The position numbers were made by a program, and so were the translations under genes. The notes below the pieces were generated by a model. The model was not told the DNA's origin. It searched no databases and saw only the letters and a list, made by a program, of their open reading frames with translations. This document shows, in pieces, positions 42,085-54,791 of a stretch of 64,000 bases of DNA (positions are counted from its first letter, which is position 1; the number at the start of each line of letters is the position of its first letter). Location of the stretch: the NCBI GenBank assembly GCA_027886175.1, contig JAJNNQ010000056.1:868001-932000 (forward strand). The letters are read 5' to 3'. The DNA comes from Phylloscopus collybita (Eukaryota > Chordata > Aves > Passeriformes > Phylloscopidae).

Positions 42085-42280
42085 CAACAGAGGACTTTCT
42101 TTCTCATAAGGTGCTTCTCCTTCCACCATTTCAATGCCCACAATTCCAAGAGACCAGATGTCTACTTTGGGGCCATAGGGTTGACCTTTCACCACTTCAG
42201 GCGCCATCCAACAAGGAGTCCCAATCACCGAGCTTCTCTGCTCTGCTCATGGCTGAGTTGAGCAGAGAAGCCAAAATCAG
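42085..42280 (-). pseudogene. PAK3-like kinase exon (activation loop), frameshifted
   Basis: Acceptor TCTCCCCAG, donor TTG|GTAAGG. Begins with DFGFSAQLS (the DFG motif), then the activation segment and APE motif ([11 protein letters not shown]), followed by [11 protein letters not shown] and [13 protein letters not shown]. Relative to the PAK pattern one base is missing between the EQS and IGTP segments, so the exon is frameshifted. No upstream kinase exon was recognised. Rapidly expanded PAK3-like genes are reported in songbirds; this is probably a dead copy. Confidence 0.8.
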
Positions 42281-42457
42281 CTGGGGAGAAAGCAAAGGAC
42301 TGTTTTTATTTGAATACTGTGCAAGGAGGAAAGCAAAAGAATTGCCCAGGAGAAGTTGGAGAACGTGCTGTTGAATCTCCTGGACAGCTGTCCCTGCTCT
42401 CTTTGCTCAGGACTTTAGCCAAGGCAATATGGCATTGGCTACTTCAAAAATGCCTTC

Positions 42458-42640
42458 TCTAACACTATGTTCTAACACTATGTTCTAACACTATGTTCTA
42501 ACACTATTCTCTAACACTATTCTCTAACACTATCCTCTAACACTATGTTCTAATACTATGATCTAACACTATGTTCTAACACTATGATCTAACACTATCC
42601 TCTAACACTATTCTCTAACACTATAACACTATACTCAAAG
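42458..42640. repeat. 13-bp tandem repeat (CTAACACTATGTT)
   Basis: About 14 units of CTAACACTATNNT, where the variable dinucleotide gives GT, TC, CC and GA subtypes. Confidence 0.95.
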
Positions 42641-45600
42641 AAAAACCAAGATTCTTGTCAGCGCACAGCTGCCCACTGACAAAAGTCTCCAGCAGGAGGG
42701 TGAGCTCCTGCCCTGAGCAAACCCGAGAGCTGCTCTGCCACCACTGAGGCCGGGCATGCAGCAAGGCAACCTTGTGATGTCACACAAGAACGTGGCAACT
42801 GCCCTGACATCACAAAGAAAACGTTCTGCCCTGCTCTGTGAATTCATGCCGATGGATAAATTGATGTTTGTGTAGGCCTAGGCTACATTTTGACCTCTTT
42901 CCCCCCTGGGCTGCCTTTTTCACCCCTTGTTTTTCCCCCTGCGCCCCTGTGTCCCCTGTGCGTGTGCTGGGTCCGAGCTGGCGGCCGGGCCGGGTGGAGC
43001 AGCAGTTCCAGCCCCGGGTGTCCCTGGAGCGCTGGGAGCTGCCGGTGGCCCCAGGCCCTGTCCCCTGAGGAGCTGCTGAAGGACCCTGGGACAGAGGGGG
43101 CTGAGGGGGCTGAGGAGGCGGTGACACTGCAGGGACAGTGACCTTGAGGTGCTGGGGGCACTGAGGGCTGTGGGGGAGCAGAGGGCCAGGGTGGCACAGA
43201 GGTGACAGGGCAGTGGCACGGGCTGAGGGGGTGGTGGGTCTAAGGGGAAGGGATGGATCAGAAGGGATTGAGTGGGCTGAGAGGACTGTGGGGGTCTGAA
43301 GAAACAGAAGGCTTTGCCCAGGGGACGCAGGGGCTGAGGGGATGGAGGGGGCCAGCAGGGAGCACAGAGGGCTCCGGGACTGCAGCTCTGCCAGGCCTTG
43401 GAAGCAATTCCAGAGCCCCCACTTCTGCCACAGCTGCCCTGCAGAGCCTGAGGACAGGTGGAGACTGACAGGAGGCAGCAGGGAGAAGCTGAGGGCCACC
43501 AGCTCCAGCAGTGAGCAGGGAGCTGCTGCTGCTGCTGGCAGGCGAGAGGCCGGGTGAGGCCGCAGGGCCGGTGGGGCAGGCTGGGGGTGAGGGTGGCGTG
43601 GGCTTTGGCCGTGGGCAGTGCCCGGCTGGGCAGGAGCAGCTTCTTGGTGTGAAGTTCCCTGGAGGAACTCCCAGGGGAGTTGCTGCCAGGATCAGCAGCA
43701 GCAGAAGGCAGCAGGATCTGCTCCTTTTCCTGGCTCTTGCGTGCAGCTCCCAGGCTGGGATGGCTTCTGCTCCCACAGAGCCCTTGCCCATGGAGGCTGC
43801 AGGGTAAAAGCAATCCCACTGCAACGAGAGGCTTGGCAGCTGAAGTCCCCTGCCCTTGTGTTTTGGGCTTGAACGGCTCTCCTGCCAAAGCACAGCAGGT
43901 AACCAGGGCTTTGGGAGGCAGAGCCTTTTGAGGGAAAGAGAGATCAGGCACTCACAGGCCTGAGACTCCTTCAGCTCTCTGCTTTTGTAGAATGAGAAAG
44001 AAGCAAGCTGGGCAGAGAGAGGCACATGCAGCCCTTGGAAAAAACATGGTGTCTAACAAGTCCTGTGGGAGAAGAAAAATAGGGAGCAACCTTGCCCCTT
44101 GTCTTCCATAGCCTCTGTCTTCTGCAGAGGAGACAATGGGATGGACAGGAGGGGAGGGATAACTGTGATAACCCAGTCTGCCTGGCTGTGTACTGACAGA
44201 CTCTGTAGCAGCCAGCATTGTAGGTAATGCCAGATTGTTATTTAGTATCATGACACGCTGCTGCTTCATTGCAGAACTGCCTCAGCCTGGAGAAAATCAG
44301 CTGAATTTATTTTCGGTTGAAGTAGATGTGGTGAGAAACAGTGACACAGATTAAAACAGGTTTTCTAACCTCGTCATCCAGAGGAAATTAGTGTTGTGTT
44401 TTCTTCATTGTCTGCACAACCTTTTTGAGTTGTTCTGTATCCTTCAGGGAGGTATCCACTGGTGACCAAAAAATAAATGGGGGGATATGGCATTCATTCT
44501 TTTTTAACACATATTTGCTCTAAGCTGCAGTTTAAACTTAGTAAGGCAAAGGAGAGATTTTCTTTAGTCATGCAGTGTGGAATAAATACTTAAACTCCTT
44601 TCTAACTATTAGAAAATGGGTGAGTAAATGAAATTACCCTGAAGGAAGGCACCAGAAGATTGGAAAAGGATGAAATACATCTGAATTACAAATGAAATCT
44701 GTTTCATTGATTTATTTAGTACTAATCTACTCTTACAAACAAAAACATGTTTCTGAGCTGAAGCTGCTCACACCCTGGAAAGGTTTTTCTGTTGCTGTAT
44801 TATTTAAAGGATGTCCAGAGGCTGTGGAGCAGCCCAGCTCTCTGCCCCTCTGCCCACGGGGGTTCAGCACTCCCAGCTCTCCCAGGAGCCACAGGAGGCC
44901 TGGGAGAAGGGCAGGCGTCCTCAGAAGTGACACCAGCACTGCACTGTTCTCGCTGCTCTGCTCCTGCAGAGCCTCGGGATGGCCAAACCCCCCCAGGCTG
45001 CACATTCCACAGCAGGGCCACCATTCCCCTGGGGAGCAGCCCCACGCCCAGTTTGGCTCAGGGATGGGGTGATGAGTCCTGTCCCAGGAAAAGGCACCCA
45101 GGGCCGGGCTGCTGCCACTTCCTGCTCCAAGTGCCTCCTTCCAGCCAGGCTCTGGGGTTGCTGAGGCTGCTCTGGGCTCTGCCAGGGCTCTGCTGGGCCT
45201 CAGCTCTGGGCCACACTGGGCGCGCTCCCCACCACATTGTTCCAGGCACCTCAATCACCCTGGGAAAGAAGGGAAACTTGCAAGGGAGTTGAGGTTTAAT
45301 AGAGGTTTTATTCAAAAAATCCTGACTAGCACAACAAAAAGCTGTCCTCAAGTGCTGCATCTCCACTGCACCCAGGTGTCCTGCCTCCTCCATGCCAGCT
45401 CTTCCTCACCAGTTGCTCCTCAGAGGCCACGAGGAGCTGGCAAAGATCCTATGCAGGCACCATGGACAGGCTTTAAATTTTAAGTTCAATTTATCTTCAA
45501 CTAGTCAGCTTGGTAGTAGAATTAAGCTTTCCTCAAAAAATAACCCCTGCTTGCCCATTTTTAAAGCACTCCCATAGTGTGAGTTTGCCTTGTCTTGTAT

Positions 45601-47394
45601 GTGTTATGTTTACCTGAAATACCTTTCAAAGAGAAACACACATTTACTATTGATCATGTCTTACATTTTTCATACGGAAATCTGGCTGGTTTGGTTTTGC
45701 TCTGTTACTGCAGGCATCAGACCCAGTACTTGCAGTCTAATTGAAGATGTGTTTCATGGTATAGACCAGAAGAATCTACCACAGAGAGTGAAGGGTAACA
45801 GTTTAAAATTAATTCTATTTGGCCTCTTTCTTGTGGTCCTTATAAACCCACTGTCCACGGGCTGGGTTTGCAAGCTGGAGATTGAAGTACAGGGAGTTTC
45901 TCTGGATAATGCTGTAGCCCCATCTCACCAGATGCAGAAGCAGAACAGAATCCTGCATTTTGAGTGTGAATTTGGGGTCCTGGCCTTGCCCCAAAGGAGA
46001 GGCAGGATGTTCCCTGCAGTGTTTGCATGGAGCAGACAGAACAGATGGGGAAGTGTTTGCAGGGCCCCTGGGAGGGAATATTTGGGTTCCTGTCAGCAGG
46101 ATCCTTTTGTAACTTCAGGCTGGGGTGGGCAGCACTTCCACCTGCAGCTTCCATGTGCTGCTCCAGCAGCTGCTGCTGGGCACCCTGAGGGAAGAGGCCA
46201 CGGCAGGGATGGAAATGCTGCATGGACAGCAGCAGCCAGGGCCAGGAATGAGCTTTGCCTTCCTGGCTGGTGAAATGAGGCTCCTTTCATGCAAGAGGAG
46301 GCAAAACCAATTTCAACAATTCAAAGAAAACTGTAGAAAATTTGAAGCCTCTCAAAATGTCACCCACATTCATCTGTTAGCTCTTCAGTGTCTGTTCTTG
46401 TAAAAAGCCTTTCCAGTTTTCACTTGGATCTGAGATTCCAGGGCCCACAGCTGCGCTTCAGAGTTCAACTGGTTTTTATTTTCTACTTTTTTAAACAGAG
46501 CTCTGAATTGGGCACTTCTTGCCGTTTTTTCTGTACAGAACCTTGAAAAAGGTTTTGTGCTCCTGCAAGCCACATCTTGAAGAATGGTTGGCAACCATGG
46601 AATCCTCTGGGAAAGCACTTGGTTCACTTTAGGGCCAGGCTGGAAAACTAAGCCTGAGGAAAGAACTGCTCCAGATGCCTCTGTCCATGTCCAGCTCCTC
46701 ACAGCTGAGTTCCTGAATACTCAGGGTGTTTTATAGGCATTTATTTTCCCCTCCTGTTCACTTGGAGGTGATTTTGGAATCCTTTAGAGAAAGATCTGAC
46801 CAGTCCCTGCCCCCATTCCATTTTATTCTCTCCACTTTGGAGCTGGCCTGCTGGGTTTGACATGGAAATTGGTCGTGTCTTCCTGTTCTTCCCTCCAGCA
46901 GTCAATTTTAACTTGTATGAAACACTGCAAATGGCCTTGTTTAACTGGTGGGGAAGATGTGGAGAGAGTTAACAGGATTTGTTTTCATGAACCTTGTGAT
47001 AATAAAGAAAAATAAGGTTTGTCATTTTGGTGTGGTGCTGTGATTTGGGGGTTTATTTCTTGTTGTTGTTGTTGTTATTTATTAGTATTGCTGTTCATTG
47101 TTAAGACTTTAAAATCCTAGACATTATTAACAATGGCTGGATGTCATTCACTGGGAAAATTCCCTCCTTCTCCCACTGGGATTAAACTGTATGGTCTATT
47201 TCAAGTTGCCAGTGGATTCTAAAGATGGAAAATCCCATTAATGGTGGATTTGGTGTGGTTTGGAGCTGGGGAAGGATCCCATCCTCTCCCAGAGATGCCT
47301 CAAGTCTCCTTTGCCACCACATGTTTGTGGCCCCTCATGGCTGCCCTGCCCTGGGGACATGGTGGGACACCTATCCTTGTCAGGGCTGAGGCTC
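42641..47394. other. Long stretch without a recognised gene
   Basis: About 4.7 kb. 42880-43900 is GC-rich with long open frames on both strands but no known domain. 44800-45260 is similar. 45590-46273 is an open frame with no recognisable features. A poly(A)-type signal (AATAAAGAAAAATAAGG) lies near 47002 and a (GTT)n tract near 47060. Nothing here supports a confident gene call. Confidence 0.4.
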
Positions 47395-47830
47395 CTCATG
47401 GCCCCTCACAGCCCCTCATGGCCCCTCACACCCCTCATGGCCCCTCACAGCCCCTCACAGCCCCGTCACAGCCCCTCATGGCCCCTCACAGCCCCTCACA
47501 GCCCCTTACGGCCCCTCACAGCCCCTCACGGCCCCTCACAGCCCCTCACAACCCCTCACAGCCCCTCACAACCCCTCACAACCCCTCACGGCCCCTCACA
47601 GCCCCTCACAACCCCTCACAACCCCTCACAGCCCCTCATGGCCCCTCACAGCCTCTCACAGCCCCTCATGGCCCCTCACAGCCCCTCACAGCCCCTCACG
47701 GCCCCTCACAGCCCCTCACAGCCCCTCACAGCCCCTCACGGCCCCTCACAGCCCCTCACAGCCCCTCACAACCCCTCACGGCCCCTCACAGCCCGTCACA
47801 ACCCTTCAGAATCCTCCACAATCCCCCATG
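47395..47830. repeat. 10-bp minisatellite (GCCCCTCACA)
   Basis: About 43 decamers GCCCCTCACA, GCCCCTCATG and ACCCCTCACA. The apparent Pro/His/Ser-rich proteins in its frames are repeat artefacts. 47831-48376 is GC-rich with no gene seen. Confidence 0.95.
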
Positions 47831-48376
47831 GCCCCTTACAGCCCCAGGCCCAGGGCTCCTCCCAAAGGAGAAGGGGTCAGGCCCTGCTTGTTCTCCTTTC
47901 ATTCCGGTCCCTTCACGGCCCTGAGTAAAGAAAGGCTGAAATGGAGCCTTTCCCCAGCGTTTCCCTCGGGGTCAATTGCGGCTGAAGCTCCCTGCTGGCG
48001 CTGGCCCGAGCACCACCATCCCTGCAGCCCCGCAGGCCTTTGCTGTCCCCCTGTGCCCGTTCCCTGTCCCCGAGTCCCGCCCGGCTCTGGCAGCAGCAGC
48101 CGCCGCAGCGCAGCAGCGCCGGCCCGGCCCAGCCGGGGCTCCCGGGCAGGAGCAGCAGCAGCGCCGGCCCCTTCCCGCCTGTTCCTGCCTCGGCTTCCAA
48201 GGGCCTTTTCCAGCTGAATCCTGGAGTCGAGCAACAATCACCCACAAACAGCCCTGATTCCTCAGGGCCCGGCTGTGCTGCCCTGACCCAGCCTCCAGAG
48301 AAAGCAAGGGTCGGGTTCCAGTCGGGTGACAGCAGGAGGCTGCTGCTGCCTTTGCCTTGGCAATTGGAGATCGTGA

Positions 48377-49083
48377 TGAAAGAAATTAGCCCCAGGTTAT
48401 GCACTCCCGAGTTGTACTGTTACATTGTTTTGCTGTAAAATTGAAGTTGCACTGTTACTTGCTTGTTTCAAACCGTTCATGTTGAATCTGTACCCTGAAT
48501 TTCTGTTCGTTATGTCCAAGTTCTGTACCCTTTCTCCCTAAATCCTGGGCTTTCCCCTCTCCCGACGAAACGCCGCCGCCGCCTTGTCGCTCCGCCCCCC
48601 CGCCGCTTCCTGCTGCTCCCTGCCTCGGCCGTCGAGCTGTGGGCTCCGCCCAATATGGAGATGAAAGAACTCCCATGGTGCCTGGCTGCGGCCGAAAGTC
48701 CAGTTGGAGCTAGAAAAACCCCTGGGACAGCGAGCCGACACAGAAACTGGACCTAAGAAGGACAAAACTGTGCGAGGCACACGTCTAGCTACCTGCAGGC
48801 AGCAGGCATTCTTTTGTTACTTTCTCGCCATGACCTGAAAGGAACTGGAGAGAGGTGACGCCCCTGGACCACACGAGCCAAAGCGATTCTATTGGAACCC
48901 CCGTGAGGACGGAATCCCGACTCTGCAGCAGCACCAGCAGCAGCAGATTCGACCTGCACCTCCTCCTCCGTGGTGTCTACTGGGAGCAGCGGCGGCGTGC
49001 GCAGCCCCTCGGGCCCCCTACCCAGAGCTGATTTCTAATAAAGGCTTTTTCAAAGGAGCTGGTCTCCTGGCCCATTTATAACA
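48377..49083 (+). mobile_element. ERV-C 5' LTR
   Basis: 707 bp, TGAAAGAAAT...TTATAACA. GC-rich centre, a TATA-poor promoter, poly(A) signal TAATAAAGGC near 49037. Confidence 0.85.
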
Positions 49084-49086
49084 AAT

Positions 49087-49103
49087 TGGGGGCTCGTCCG
49101 GGA
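49087..49103 (+). other. ERV-C primer-binding site, tRNA-Pro type
   Basis: TGGGGGCTCGTCCGGGA, three bases after the LTR. This is the classic proline tRNA primer site of gammaretroviruses. A 1.1-kb leader follows, with repeated ACTGGCTGGGGTA phrases. Confidence 0.92.
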
Positions 49104-50213
49104 GGTGACCACGCCTGAAGAGGACCGAGGACGGGACGGCCAACCGCTCTTTGGACCCCTAGGACAGCTGGTTACACCGGACCAAGGAAGACAGCCTGGG
49201 ATCGGACAGCACGGAGGAGTGCCAGTAAAGTATAGCCGGTGGCGGGAGTGGAGACGAGCGAATGGTGTGTGTGTGAGACTAAGACCGGTAGCTCGGATCT
49301 TTGAAGCGAGTGTGGGCCTCCCAGTACCGCGTTTTCAGTCTCCCGCGAGGGAACTGGCCGGAAACGGAGGGAAGCGAAAGGAGAACGGAGTGAAAGAGGC
49401 GTCTCCAGGGGCATAGGCGCCCCCCTCCGGGCGTGCGGAGGTAATTTAGAGGGTGAGTGGCACGTCACAGGGTGTGTGATTGTAGGATAGGCCCGCCTCC
49501 ATTCTAGAATCTACGGAGGCAGGCTGCTCAGGCTGATCCAAGCGTGCGGAAAGCCTAGAGCTGTGTGTGTAGCACGCACCACACTGGCTGAGGTTACGGC
49601 CCGGGGTATCCACGGGTTGGGATACTGGCTGGGGTAGCTAACAGGGTGTGGGGAGTGAGAGAGGGTACTGGCCGAGTTACGGCCTGGGGTGTCCAGCAGC
49701 AGTGGTGGTCAGACCCTGAGGGTGGGTAACTGCAACCACTACTGGCTTGGGACACCGGCTGGGGTAACTACCGGGGTACAGGAGTGGGCGCACTGGTTGG
49801 GGGTACCTAGAAGTGAGAGGTATGCGTTCCAGGTGCGGAGAGCCTACAGGGCCGGGGGTCTTTTGAGTATACCGCCTGGGTGTAGGATGAATGAAAGTTA
49901 GGGAAGTCCCAAGGTGCGAGGGATTTAACGATAGGGAGAGTGAGTGAGTCGCACACTGTATGTCCGAGTCCTGGCTGTAAGTGGTGACTGGAACTCTGGG
50001 CCCAGGTTGACTGGCTGCTTACGGAAACTTGATTGATATACAGGAGAGGAAGAGGGGTGCTGGCTGGGGTAGTGACTGAATCTCTAAGGGCGGGATATCA
50101 GGCTATCGACAGGGCACTCTGAGCACTGGCAGGAGTGGTGGCCACACCCTGAGGGCGGGTAACTGGAGCCACTAACGGGTGTTCGTGGAGTGAGTGAAGA
50201 TTACCTAGTGAGA

Positions 50214-51600
50214 ATGGGAGCATACATGAGTAAGCAAAAACCGCCTGAGGAGGAAAAGGGGAAGATAAAGAACATTCCCCCAGATAGTCCACTAGGACAA
50301 ATGTTGGAACTATGGGATACTGATGAGGCCACTAAAAATTTGAGTAAAGTTAAAATGATTCATTATTGTATAGAGGTTTGGCCCACTTTAAATTTACCTG
50401 GAGAATGGCCGTGGTGTGGAACTAAGGATCCCTGGATGTGCTCGCAATTAAACCAGTATCTGAAATCCCGAGGGGACTCAGATACTGAGCAGATCCTTTA
50501 TGCTGCCTGCTGGCAGAAACACAGAACTGAAAGTGAAACAGCTAAGATTTGTAAGCTACAAGAGGGAAAGAGGAAAAATGAAAAAGAGAAAAGGGAGGAA
50601 AGCAGTCATCATTGGGACCCTCTTGATTATTTGCCCCCTCCTCCCGTTTACCCTGGGATACCCCAAACTGTCCCTGCTAACCCTCCAGCTTTACCTGTGA
50701 ACCCCTCCCCATCTCTCCAAACCCCTTCTTCAGCTTGCTCCCCAACAGGATTACCCCCTACAGCTCCACCCTCTCTACCACCTCAATCTAACCCGACTAT
50801 CTCGAGTACTAACCCCTTCTACTCTTCAGCTCTATCCTCAACCTCTTCTAACACTGGCCTAGGCCACTCCCCTTCACCATCTACTGTCCCTGCACCCCCA
50901 CACAACTGGGAGCTGGACTTGCCAGCCAATAATATTGATTTTGTGGAAACCCCAAAAGGACCTTATTGTAGCACTAGGTCAAAGACAAAGCTCTTCCCCC
51001 TAAGGGAAGTCCCGATAAGTGGGGCAGCTGGGGATGCACCTCTGACAGCTTCAGAAGTTGGAGGCTTTAAGAAAGAGCTGGGAGGCCTGGTTGGGGACCT
51101 GGTGAGAGTGGCTGGCTGGGTGGATTGGTTCCTGAATCCTAATGTTTGCACTTGGAGTGAGATGAACTCTATTTTGGGTGCCTTGTTCAGCCCCAAGGAG
51201 ATGGCCATGGTCCATGTCAGGGGGATGTGAGTCTGGGAACAGGGGAGCCGGTTTGGGCCCCGGGCAGGGGATGGGCTCCCGCGGGCGGATCCAGGGTGGG
51301 ATCCAGGTGGAAAAGGGGAAGGGCAGAATGTGGGAGACTGTGGAACCCTAGTGGTGAGGGGCATCGGAGGGTCTGTTCCCCGGGGTGGCAGCACCAGGCT
51401 GGCCTTTGATGGGACGCAGGGGGAATGGGACCCCAGCCACCTAGCTAAGATTTTTGGTTACGTGGATCCCGACAGTCCTGAGGGCCAAGTGCTGTTAGAG
51501 GTGCAGTTCTGTGCTGGATCCTGGCCTGATATCAGGAAAAAGCTAGAAATTAGTAACCCATGCTGCTGTCTGGACCCAAGAAAAAGAGTGGACTGACGTT
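50214..51600 (+). pseudogene. ERV-C gag, truncated
   Basis: The start MGAYMSKQ gives the Gly-2 myristoylation site expected of gamma Gags (an in-frame Met lies eight codons upstream at 50190). The matrix domain is followed by a long Pro/Ser/Thr-rich spacer and the beginning of capsid; the frame stops at 51230. Capsid fragments continue in shifted frames to about 51600. Nucleocapsid is not found. Confidence 0.7.
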
Positions 51601-52039
51601 TCCCGTGTAAAAGGACCAGTATCGCCTCCTCCTAACTATGGACAAAACCCAGAAAAATCCCCCACGAGTCTCCCCAAGTGGACTGCCATCCAAGATCCTG
51701 CCAGCTGACAAAAGAAGAGAACCAATATATGATGAACATGAGTTGAGAGAAAGAAAGAAGTTAGGGTTGTACCAAGGGAAGCAAGGGGAATGGTTAACCC
51801 CAGATAGATGAAAGTTTTTAAATAAAGCCCTAGCTTGAAAAATGCTAACAGAAATACACAGTCTGACCCACTGGGGCACCAGAGGGTTATGTGATCATTT
51901 TTTTAAAGAGAATATTTATGTATTGGGGTATATGGTCTGGCCAAAGCAGTAACTGAAGGATACCTTATATGCCAAAAGGTAAATCAGAAAGCGATGGGGG
52001 GGGAGTGCCCCAGGAGGAAGACGGATGGCATTGGGACCC

Positions 52040-52952
52040 TTTCAAAATATACAGGTGGATTTTGCCGAGGTGCCTTCAGTACAGGGTTGCAGGTATCTAC
52101 TTGTTATAGTTGATACCCATTGGCCCATTGGGTGGAAGCCTTTCCTGCTGGGGAGGAGACGGCACAAGTGGTAATAAAGGTATTATTAGAACACATCATC
52201 CCCCGGTATGGGCTAGTGAATAGTGTTGGTTCAGACCAAGGTCCTCATTTTGTAGCCAAAATTCTACATGATGTCATTAAAGCCTTAGGAATCAGGTGGC
52301 GGTTGCATACACCCTGGCATCCCCAAAGTTCAGGGAGAGTTGAGAGGATGAATAAAACCCTCAAAAATGTATTAACTAAATTGATAACCGAAACAAGAAT
52401 GAATTGGCTCAAGTGTCTGCCCCTGGCCCTTCTGCGAATCCAGGTCCGACCAAGATCTGACATAGGGGCTTCACCATATGAGATGATGTTAGGATTCCCT
52501 TCTTACTGACCCCCTATAGCACTGGGGATTATTTACAAGGAGAGGCCGCTACACAGGAATATGTAAAAACAATTGGAAAGACATTGGCAGATCTTAAAAG
52601 AAGAGGGTATCTTCCTCAAACCTCTCCCTTGGACACTGACATGCACCAAATAAAACCAGGAGACTGGGTTTTAATTAAGTCCTGGAATACCACCCCACTA
52701 ACCCCTAAATTCGAAGGCCTGTTCCAAGTTCTGCTCACTACTCATACTGCAGTGCGAACCCAGGAAAAGGGCTGGACCCACATCACTAGAGTGAAAGGAC
52801 CATTACCACCCCTGAGTGATCCCTCTGACCGCAACAAGGGGTCAGATCCCTCTGACCCTGCAACCCCAACAAGGGTTCCCTCTGAGTGGACTGCCACTCG
52901 AGATCCAGACACCCTCAAAGTAACTCTCAGGAAACAACCAAAAACCAGTTAA
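52040..52952 (+). pseudogene. ERV-C integrase remnant
   Basis: Core motifs QVDFAEV, SDQGPHF and SSGRVERMN supply the D, D and E positions, followed by the C-terminal domain (KPGDWVLIKSW and the FEGLFQVLLTT box). A stop near 52125 and another at 52509 break the frame. The sequence between 51600 and 52040 has no recognised domain. Confidence 0.7.
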
Positions 52953-53198
52953 AGCCAATAAGGGACAATAACAGTTATTACAAGCTGTTGTTACCATTGT
53001 TAAAAATCCACATTGTTATAAGAGGTTAAAAAGTGTTAATATAAAAGTGTAAAATAATGGTTAAATCCAAGGTTATAAATTGTTACAATGAGTCACAAAC
53101 TGTTAATGTAAAAGTAATAAGTAGCAGTAATTCTTAATTTAAAAATTAAATCTCTCATAGGGCACACCCAAAGGGAGCTAACTAAAACTAAGAAAAAG

Positions 53199-54791
53199 GT
53201 GGAAGGTGGGAATAAACAAGGGAGAAATCCACAAATCCAGCCTAAGAACTCCCCGACCCAAGAGGCAAGACCAGTTGAGACCAAAGAGAACCCTCAGAGC
53301 GAGATGGGGGCAGGTTCATACTGGACTCTTGGAGGGACTAATAGAAGTCCTATTGATATGATGAGGAGAAAGAACCCCCTGACCCAAGAGGCAAGGCCAG
53401 GTGAGACCAAAGGACCCACAAATAGAATGGTTCATACTGGACTCTTGGAGGGACTGATAGTAGTCCTATTGATAAGCAAGTTTACAGATGGGGCTTGCTC
53501 CAAATGCTGTCATCCAGTTTGTGATGGGGAGAATCTACAATCCCTTATGAGAGTTCACACCCATGTGAATCCCACATGTTTTGACATGACCCAATTATCC
53601 ACCTGTCAAGAAGAGGAAAAACAATATTGGATTGCAAAAAATGCTGCCACATTTAAGCAGTGCCTGACTGGGGAGTGCCCTATCAGAGAGTGGTTCTGTT
53701 TTAAAGAGTTAAGAAATACAGAGGGAGTAGCAGATCTGATAAAAGAAAAACCACTGGTGGTGAAAAAGAATGAAATAGATGAACCCCTTGGGAAAAGTCT
53801 ATTTGTCGATCTGGTAGAGGGAATCAGCCATAAACTAAATATAACAAACTGCTGGATATGTAAAAGCACACAAATGTCTGATGTATGGCCCTGGGAAGGG
53901 ACAAGATTATCACCCCTAGACATCCTGAGATGGAAGTTAATAACGGGGAAAAAGTATAAAACCTTCCTAGGAAGGATGGCTTGTAAAAGGTACCTACTGA
54001 TCAAAGAGTTAAAACAAAAATGGATCCCCAGGGAACCTGAAAAATATTGGTCTATTGGGAAAAAAGAATCAGGGTGCGTCTGTAATAAAAGTTATGGTCT
54101 ACATGAGTGCACTAATAAAGGGACCAATCTTTTTGGGGGAATCAGAGAGATTTCAAAATATTGGGAACACCCCTATGACACACAAAACACATCCTGGAAA
54201 GCCCCAAAACACCTCTTTTGGATTTGTGATGACAAAACCTACACCCATCTCCCAGGAGATTGGGCGGGTAGCTGCACCATAGGAATCATCAAACCAGCCT
54301 TCTCCCTCCTCCCACGAGAATCAGGAAACCATTTAGGCATACCCTTATATGAAAATTTAAAAAGAAAATACCAAAAGAGGAGGAGGGGCAGCACACAAAC
54401 ATGGAAGAGTAAAATATGGACACCAAAAGAAATAGTAAAAACATATAGGCCAGCAACTTGGACACAAGATAGATCATGGGGGTGCCGAACTCCAATTTAC
54501 ATGTTGAATAAAATTATCAGATTACAAGCAGTATTAAAAAGAATATCAAACAAAATAGCCCTTGCCCTTGATCATATCAGTAACCAGTTGGCACAGACAA
54601 GAGCAGTAGTTTATCAAATCAAACTAGCAGTCGATTATGAAAGTAAGGTAATAAAAAATATTTCCAAAGAAATACAAAAAATTGCATATGTAAGTACCCA
54701 GGAATGGAAGCCCTTAATTAATATGGACTGGTGGGACAACTTCTGGTCCTTTGAAGGGGCCTGGTGGAAAAAAGTAGTGTTCATTGAATAA
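53199..54791 (+). CDS. ERV-C env, 530-codon open frame lacking a working membrane part
   Basis: A long open frame. A signal-like hydrophobic stretch (LLEGLIVVLLI) is preceded by a duplicated leader (see repeat). The surface subunit has CWIC near residue 222, then a furin-like QKRRR site. The transmembrane subunit has heptad-like Leu/Ile repeats, but the expected cysteine loop is missing. The frame stops at FIE before the membrane anchor, which continues in another frame (about 54790-54850). The product would be secreted or cytoplasmic. Confidence 0.7.
   Translation: MEGGNKQGRNPQIQPKNSPTQEARPVETKENPQSEMGAGSYWTLGGTNRSPIDMMRRKNPLTQEARPGETKGPTNRMVHTGLLEGLIVVLLISKFTDGACSKCCHPVCDGENLQSLMRVHTHVNPTCFDMTQLSTCQEEEKQYWIAKNAATFKQCLTGECPIREWFCFKELRNTEGVADLIKEKPLVVKKNEIDEPLGKSLFVDLVEGISHKLNITNCWICKSTQMSDVWPWEGTRLSPLDILRWKLITGKKYKTFLGRMACKRYLLIKELKQKWIPREPEKYWSIGKKESGCVCNKSYGLHECTNKGTNLFGGIREISKYWEHPYDTQNTSWKAPKHLFWICDDKTYTHLPGDWAGSCTIGIIKPAFSLLPRESGNHLGIPLYENLKRKYQKRRRGSTQTWKSKIWTPKEIVKTYRPATWTQDRSWGCRTPIYMLNKIIRLQAVLKRISNKIALALDHISNQLAQTRAVVYQIKLAVDYESKVIKNISKEIQKIAYVSTQEWKPLINMDWWDNFWSFEGAWWKKVVFIE
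53240..53480 (+). repeat. Tandem duplication in the ERV-C env leader
   Basis: A segment of about 125 bp containing CCAAGAGGCAAGRCCAG and CATACTGGACTCTTGGAGGG occurs twice in a row in the same frame, so the leader is doubled without breaking it. Confidence 0.8.

Noticed and set aside
42868..43951. Possible Pro/Ser-rich gene on either strand
   Set aside because: Open on both strands because of GC content; no domain, promoter or poly(A) signal that would favour one model.
45590..46273. 227-codon open frame with hydrophobic segments
   Set aside because: No recognisable family, no splice sites tested, and composition shifts along the frame; support is too weak for a gene call.
47241..47928. Two overlapping frames of a Pro/His/Ser repeat protein
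   Set aside because: They arise from the GCCCCTCACA minisatellite; there is no start context, domain or splice support.
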